Source: Xylophilus ampelinus (GTDB lineage: Bacteria; Pseudomonadota; Gammaproteobacteria; Burkholderiales; Burkholderiaceae_C). From it: a stretch of 64,000 nt of DNA. Shown piece by piece: positions 63,508 through 64,000 of the stretch (positions are counted from its first letter, which is position 1; each line of letters starts with the position of its first letter). The position numbers and the translations under genes are program-made. The stretch spans positions 1-64,000 of the forward strand of contig NZ_CABFMN010000072.1 in the NCBI RefSeq assembly GCF_901875635.1, in the 5' to 3' direction. The notes under the pieces were generated by a model. It did not search any database and had not been told where the DNA came from. It was given only the letters and a program-made list of their open reading frames with translations.

Positions 63508-63692
63508 CGAATCATTATCCTGTGCGGGTTGGACGGAGGTTCGTACATTCTTGCGCGCGGCCGATGCGATCCGGTGTCGGTCGGAGCCGCCCGTTGGGGC
63601 CGCCGCGCACGGGCGCAGGAGCCCCCGACTGACAGGCGGGGCGCGTGACCTTGCCTAAGCTGGACTCGATATTTTTCGCCGGAGTTCCGCCC

Positions 63693-64000
63693 ATGCCCCA
63701 TCGCCCGCCGCCCCCGTCCCAGGTGTTCGACGACGTCGCCACCAGCCAGCGCGTGGGCAGACTCGCCCTTGCCTTTTGCGTCGGCGGCGCCGCCGCCCTG
63801 TTCGCGCTCCGCACCACCAAGGCGCGTGCCCGGCCGGCCGGCCCCGCCGACGGCGCGCCGCTGATGCGCGCGCCCCTGCAGGTGGTGGCGCCAGTGGACC
63901 TCAAGCGCTATGCGGGCCTCTGGCACGAGCAGGCGCGCCTGCCGAACCGCTTCGAGAAGCAGTGCGCCGGCCATGTGACGGCGGAGTACACGCCGCTGCC
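63693..64000 (+). CDS. Lipocalin-family protein, N-terminal part
   Basis: About 102 codons lie in the window; the gene continues past the right edge. The lipocalin start motif is clear: VDLKRYAGLWHEQARLPNRF with the conserved G-x-W and PNRFEKQC. Bacterial lipocalins (Blc type) are usually outer-membrane lipoproteins that bind fatty acids or lysophospholipids. Here the N-terminus has no lipobox but a single hydrophobic segment (LALAFCVGGAAALFAL) after about 25 residues, so it may be anchored by that helix. The start MPHRPPPPSQ was chosen as the first ATG; no strong ribosome site is visible. Confidence 0.8.
   Translation, partial: MPHRPPPPSQVFDDVATSQRVGRLALAFCVGGAAALFALRTTKARARPAGPADGAPLMRAPLQVVAPVDLKRYAGLWHEQARLPNRFEKQCAGHVTAEYTPL

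Overview
The window looks like a chromosome segment of a Betaproteobacterium in the Burkholderiales, most likely Comamonadaceae and probably Variovorax. This rests on very high GC, protein families and gene neighbourhoods typical of that group (resB-ccsB, engB, paired LpxL-type acyltransferases divergent from metK, Bug-type binding proteins), and a short interspersed repeat present in five copies. It is inference from the sequence, not a database match. No tRNA, rRNA, insertion sequence, prophage or CRISPR array was seen.

Layout. 1-4.6 kb (minus strand): start of msrP, cytochrome c maturation genes ccsB and resB, and a di-haem cytochrome c4. 4.7-6.5 kb (plus): GTPase engB and an alpha/beta hydrolase. 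6.5-12.3 kb (minus): two LpxL-type acyltransferases followed by a 1359-residue single-module synthetase of the poly-lysine synthetase (Pls) type. 12.5-14.0 kb: metK and a small lipoprotein. 14.1-20.0 kb (minus): an iron-uptake block (two TonB-dependent receptors, a PepSY membrane protein, a small membrane protein) behind a Fur-box-like palindrome. 20.1-22.3 kb: groES-groEL with a CIRCE element and a sigma-32-like promoter. 22.5-29.7 kb: a LysR regulator divergent from a CoA-dependent acid catabolism operon (binding protein, ADP-forming acyl-CoA ligase, two crotonases, aldehyde dehydrogenase). 29.9-40.6 kb (minus): a polyol operon with ABC importer, mannitol-type dehydrogenase, fructokinase, fructose-6-phosphate-aldolase-like enzyme, SDR dehydrogenase, AraC regulator and xylulokinase. 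40.8-41.2 kb: a DUF805 protein. 41.5-46.7 kb: rutABCDEF with convergent rutR. 46.9-60.9 kb (plus): a long operon with three isopenicillin-N-synthase-like 2-oxoglutarate/Fe(II) oxygenases, a VOC protein, two BMP-family binding proteins, a nucleoside-type ABC importer, a cysteine hydrolase and a complete PotABCD-like importer. 60.9-63.5 kb (minus): pgi and tal. 63.7 kb to the end: start of a lipocalin gene.

The strongest candidate for an undescribed system is 41.4-60.9 kb. A RutR-type palindrome lies upstream of rutA and a closely related one lies in front of the oxygenase/ABC operon, so both may answer to the same uracil/thymine-sensing repressor. The proposal is an extended pyrimidine (perhaps thymine) uptake and oxidation system. 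The second candidate is the Pls-like synthetase, whose hand-read specificity residues point to a basic amino acid.
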